Assembly: GCA_964579765.1 (NCBI GenBank)
Contig: CAZOIK010000279.1
Span: 1 to 14,565, forward strand
Direction: 5' to 3'
From: DATNBT01 sp964579765
Lineage (GTDB): Bacteria; Acidobacteriota; Vicinamibacteria; Vicinamibacterales; CAVVIG01
DNA: 14,565 bases
A model generated the notes under the pieces. The model worked only from the letters and a program-made list of their open reading frames with translations. It searched no databases and was not told the origin of the DNA. Position numbers and translations under genes: made by a program. Below are positions 13,166-14,565 of the stretch, one piece after another (position 1 is the stretch's first letter; the number at the start of each line of letters is the position of its first letter).

Positions 13166-14427
13166 CGCAGGCCTCGCGCGACCTCCGCGGCCGGAGGCAC
13201 ATCGCGGCGGCGGCGCGCCATCCACCCGGGCCACGGCGCCGCCGGCGGGCGCGGACCGTCCTTCTGCAGCTGCAGCAGCAGGTCATGGTACTTCCGCTCG
13301 ACGATGCGCCAGTCGTAGGCGTCGCGGACGTACTGACGGCCGCTCCTGCCGAGCGACGCGTTCAGCCAGCGGTTCTTCTCGATCGCCTGAAGCATCGCGA
13401 CGAACTCGTCGCCGTTCGCGTAGCAGAGGCCGCCGCCGCTCCGGACGCACTGACCTCGGGTCGCGTCCGACGCGGCGTTCGCGAGGACGGGCTTTCCAAG
13501 CGACCACGCTTCGACGGCCGTGCGCGAGAAACTCGAGCAGCCGGACGGCGCGAGCAGCACGTCGGCCGCCGCAATCGCGTCGAACTTGTCGGCCTCGTCC
13601 AGCACGCCGACGTGCGCGATCTTCGGATGCGCGGGAATCGCGATTCGAGCCTCGCCGGCGAGTACCAGCGACAGGCGCGAGGCGGCGTCGTTCGCGTAGC
13701 GCTCGTAGAGCGCGAGCAGATCCGCGCGGCCGCCGTGCGCGTCAACCGTGCCGACGCAGATCGCGAAGGGACCGCGGATGTCGTGCGTCTGGCGAAACCG
13801 CGCTGGCTGCGGGTTCGGCGGCGCGTCCACGCCTGCGCCGGCCACCACGCCGTCCAGCCGCGCTCCGCCCGCCGCCGCCTGAATGAGCGATCGCTCCTCC
13901 GGCGAGTCGTACAGAATCGCGCGAACGCCGCAGAAGAGGTCACGGAACACGCGCGCGCCGATCGCCTCGTCCCGTCCGGCATGGGGAACGAGAACGGCGC
14001 GCGGCGCGACCGCGCGCGCGCCGCGGACGGACTGGTACGAGCGATAGCCGAAGAACAGGCAGAAGTCGTAGGCGTTGCCTGCGGCGCGAAGATGACGGAG
14101 CAGCGAATGGCTCGTCGGGCCTTCGGCCTCGAGCCAGGTGAGCTCGTCATGGACGGAGTGCGTCCGGTAAAGCACGCGCCGGGCGCGTCCCTCGCACGCG
14201 GCTGCGCGGCGTCGTCCCGACACGCGGAACCGGCGCACTCGAACGCCGTTCACGGTCTCGGTGCCCGGCCTCCACTGGTTCGCCCACGTGCGATCGTCGC
14301 TCGCGCAGGTCGTGAGGACCTCGACGTCGGCGTGAGTCGCCAGATGTTCGGCGATGTAACGGGCGTGGTGTTCCGTGCCGCCGTGGACTGCCGGACCGTA
14401 GCGGGAGACGACGACCGCCAGCTTCAC
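13162..14427 (-). CDS. Degenerate GT4-like glycosyltransferase paralogue lacking key donor-site residues
   Basis: First gene of the glycosyltransferase operon, 421 residues with no internal stop. It aligns by eye over its whole length with the protein at 10827-12104: MKLAVVVSRYG, GGTEH, DVEVLTTCA, GVRVRRF, DELTWLEAEGP, QCVRSGGGLCYA and RSGRQYVRDAYDW all have counterparts. Three donor-site residues expected in GT4 enzymes are changed: the diphosphate-binding Arg is Thr227 (CVGTVDAHGG), the Lys is Gly232, and the first Glu of E-x7-E is Ser298 (SGCSSFSRTAVEAW), while the second Glu, Glu306, remains. AHDEPP of the paralogue is AGRDEA here. It may be a non-catalytic partner, as GtfB is to GtfA in O-GlcNAc transferase complexes, or may use another donor mode. 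A basic, proline-rich tail follows residue 390. The GTG start has no clear SD; a more internal start is possible but would remove the conserved MKLAVVVSRYG. Confidence 0.85.
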   Translation of the reverse strand: MKLAVVVSRYGPAVHGGTEHHARYIAEHLATHADVEVLTTCASDDRTWANQWRPGTETVNGVRVRRFRVSGRRRAAACEGRARRVLYRTHSVHDELTWLEAEGPTSHSLLRHLRAAGNAYDFCLFFGYRSYQSVRGARAVAPRAVLVPHAGRDEAIGARVFRDLFCGVRAILYDSPEERSLIQAAAGGARLDGVVAGAGVDAPPNPQPARFRQTHDIRGPFAICVGTVDAHGGRADLLALYERYANDAASRLSLVLAGEARIAIPAHPKIAHVGVLDEADKFDAIAAADVLLAPSGCSSFSRTAVEAWSLGKPVLANAASDATRGQCVRSGGGLCYANGDEFVAMLQAIEKNRWLNASLGRSGRQYVRDAYDWRIVERKYHDLLLQLQKDGPRPPAAPWPGWMARRRRDVPPAAEVARGLR

Positions 14428-14439
14428 TGCGGGTCGAGA

Positions 14440-14565
14440 TCGACGTCTGAGGCGCTGTCGTCCTCGCCCGGCGAGAACGCGTCATTCTTCACGGCGCTTG
14501 AGGAGCAACTCGGCCTCAAGATCGTGATGAAGAAGTTTCCAACCGATGTCCTTGTCGTCGACCAA
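14440..14565 (+). pseudogene. C-terminal fragment of a TIGR03435-family protein (truncated at 5' end, runs off the window)
   Basis: Frame 1 from about 14461 reads SSPGENASFFTALEEQLGLK and then an IVMKKFPTDVLVVDQ ending. This closely matches, from memory, the C-terminal signature of the TIGR03435 family (FTALQEQLGLKL, then P-VDVLVID), soil-associated proteins of unknown function found in many copies in Acidobacteria. The family normally has a few hundred residues upstream, including a GxYDFTLEWTPD-like segment just before this tail. No frame of 14428-14460 shows it, and further upstream is the first codon of the divergent glycosyltransferase, so the body of the gene is missing. The frame stays open into the antisense of that gene, which is expected from composition and is not evidence of coding. 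It is most likely a remnant left by recombination, or the edge of an assembly join. The real 3' end lies beyond the window. Confidence 0.65.

Noticed and set aside
14424..14564. Minus-strand open frame with a plausible acidic C-terminus whose TGA would overlap the first glycosyltransferase start
   Set aside because: It is antisense to the TIGR03435 signature, which is far more specific. It cannot be fully excluded because it leaves the window.
1..14565. tRNA, rRNA, CRISPR arrays, insertion sequences, phage or attachment sites
   Set aside because: None recognised by eye; all gaps are short and are described above.

Overview
The window is GC-rich and densely coding on both strands, with no gene-free stretch longer than about 160 bases. 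It looks like chromosomal DNA from an Acidobacteriota bacterium, perhaps class Vicinamibacteria. Three things point there: a C-terminal piece of a TIGR03435-type protein at the right edge (a family strongly expanded in Acidobacteria), a secreted protein next to an outer-membrane barrel with an N-terminal carboxypeptidase-regulatory-like domain, and overall base composition. The taxon is an inference from family knowledge; no search was run.

Layout. (1) Bases 1-2778, minus strand: glgC, eno and a truncated gpmA. The eno stop and gpmA start share ATGA, so the two enzymes that interconvert 3-phosphoglycerate, 2-phosphoglycerate and phosphoenolpyruvate are translationally coupled, with ADP-glucose pyrophosphorylase upstream. 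(2) Bases 2779-2940: a divergent promoter region with a good sigma-70 promoter (TTGACT-17-TATTAT) reading right and a weaker one reading left that may give a leaderless glgC mRNA. (3) Bases 2941-5916, plus strand: a secreted protein of unknown function, then an outer-membrane barrel protein whose Shine-Dalgarno lies inside a perfect hairpin. (4) Bases 6048-10452, plus strand: a two-component system, made of a PDZ-multi-TM-GAF-PAS histidine kinase and an NtrC-type sigma-54 activator, 4 bp apart. (5) Bases 10551-10823: a 90-residue zinc-ribbon protein with its own SD. (6) Bases 10827-14427, minus strand: three family-4-like glycosyltransferases joined by two GTGA overlaps. The first gene of this operon is a paralogue of the third but has lost the expected donor-binding Arg, Lys and Glu. 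(7) Bases 14440-14565, plus strand: the TIGR03435 C-terminal fragment, apparently cut off at the start of the glycosyltransferase operon.

How it fits together: region 1 links lower glycolysis to glycogen precursor synthesis. Regions 3 and 4 are envelope and signalling functions; nothing seen here shows that they regulate each other. Region 6 probably builds a cell-surface glycan or glycosylates a protein, acceptor unknown. The most unusual items are the apparently donor-site-dead glycosyltransferase co-translated with an intact paralogue, the SD-sequestering hairpin pair between 3993 and 4021, and the TIGR03435 remnant that meets the glycosyltransferase operon.
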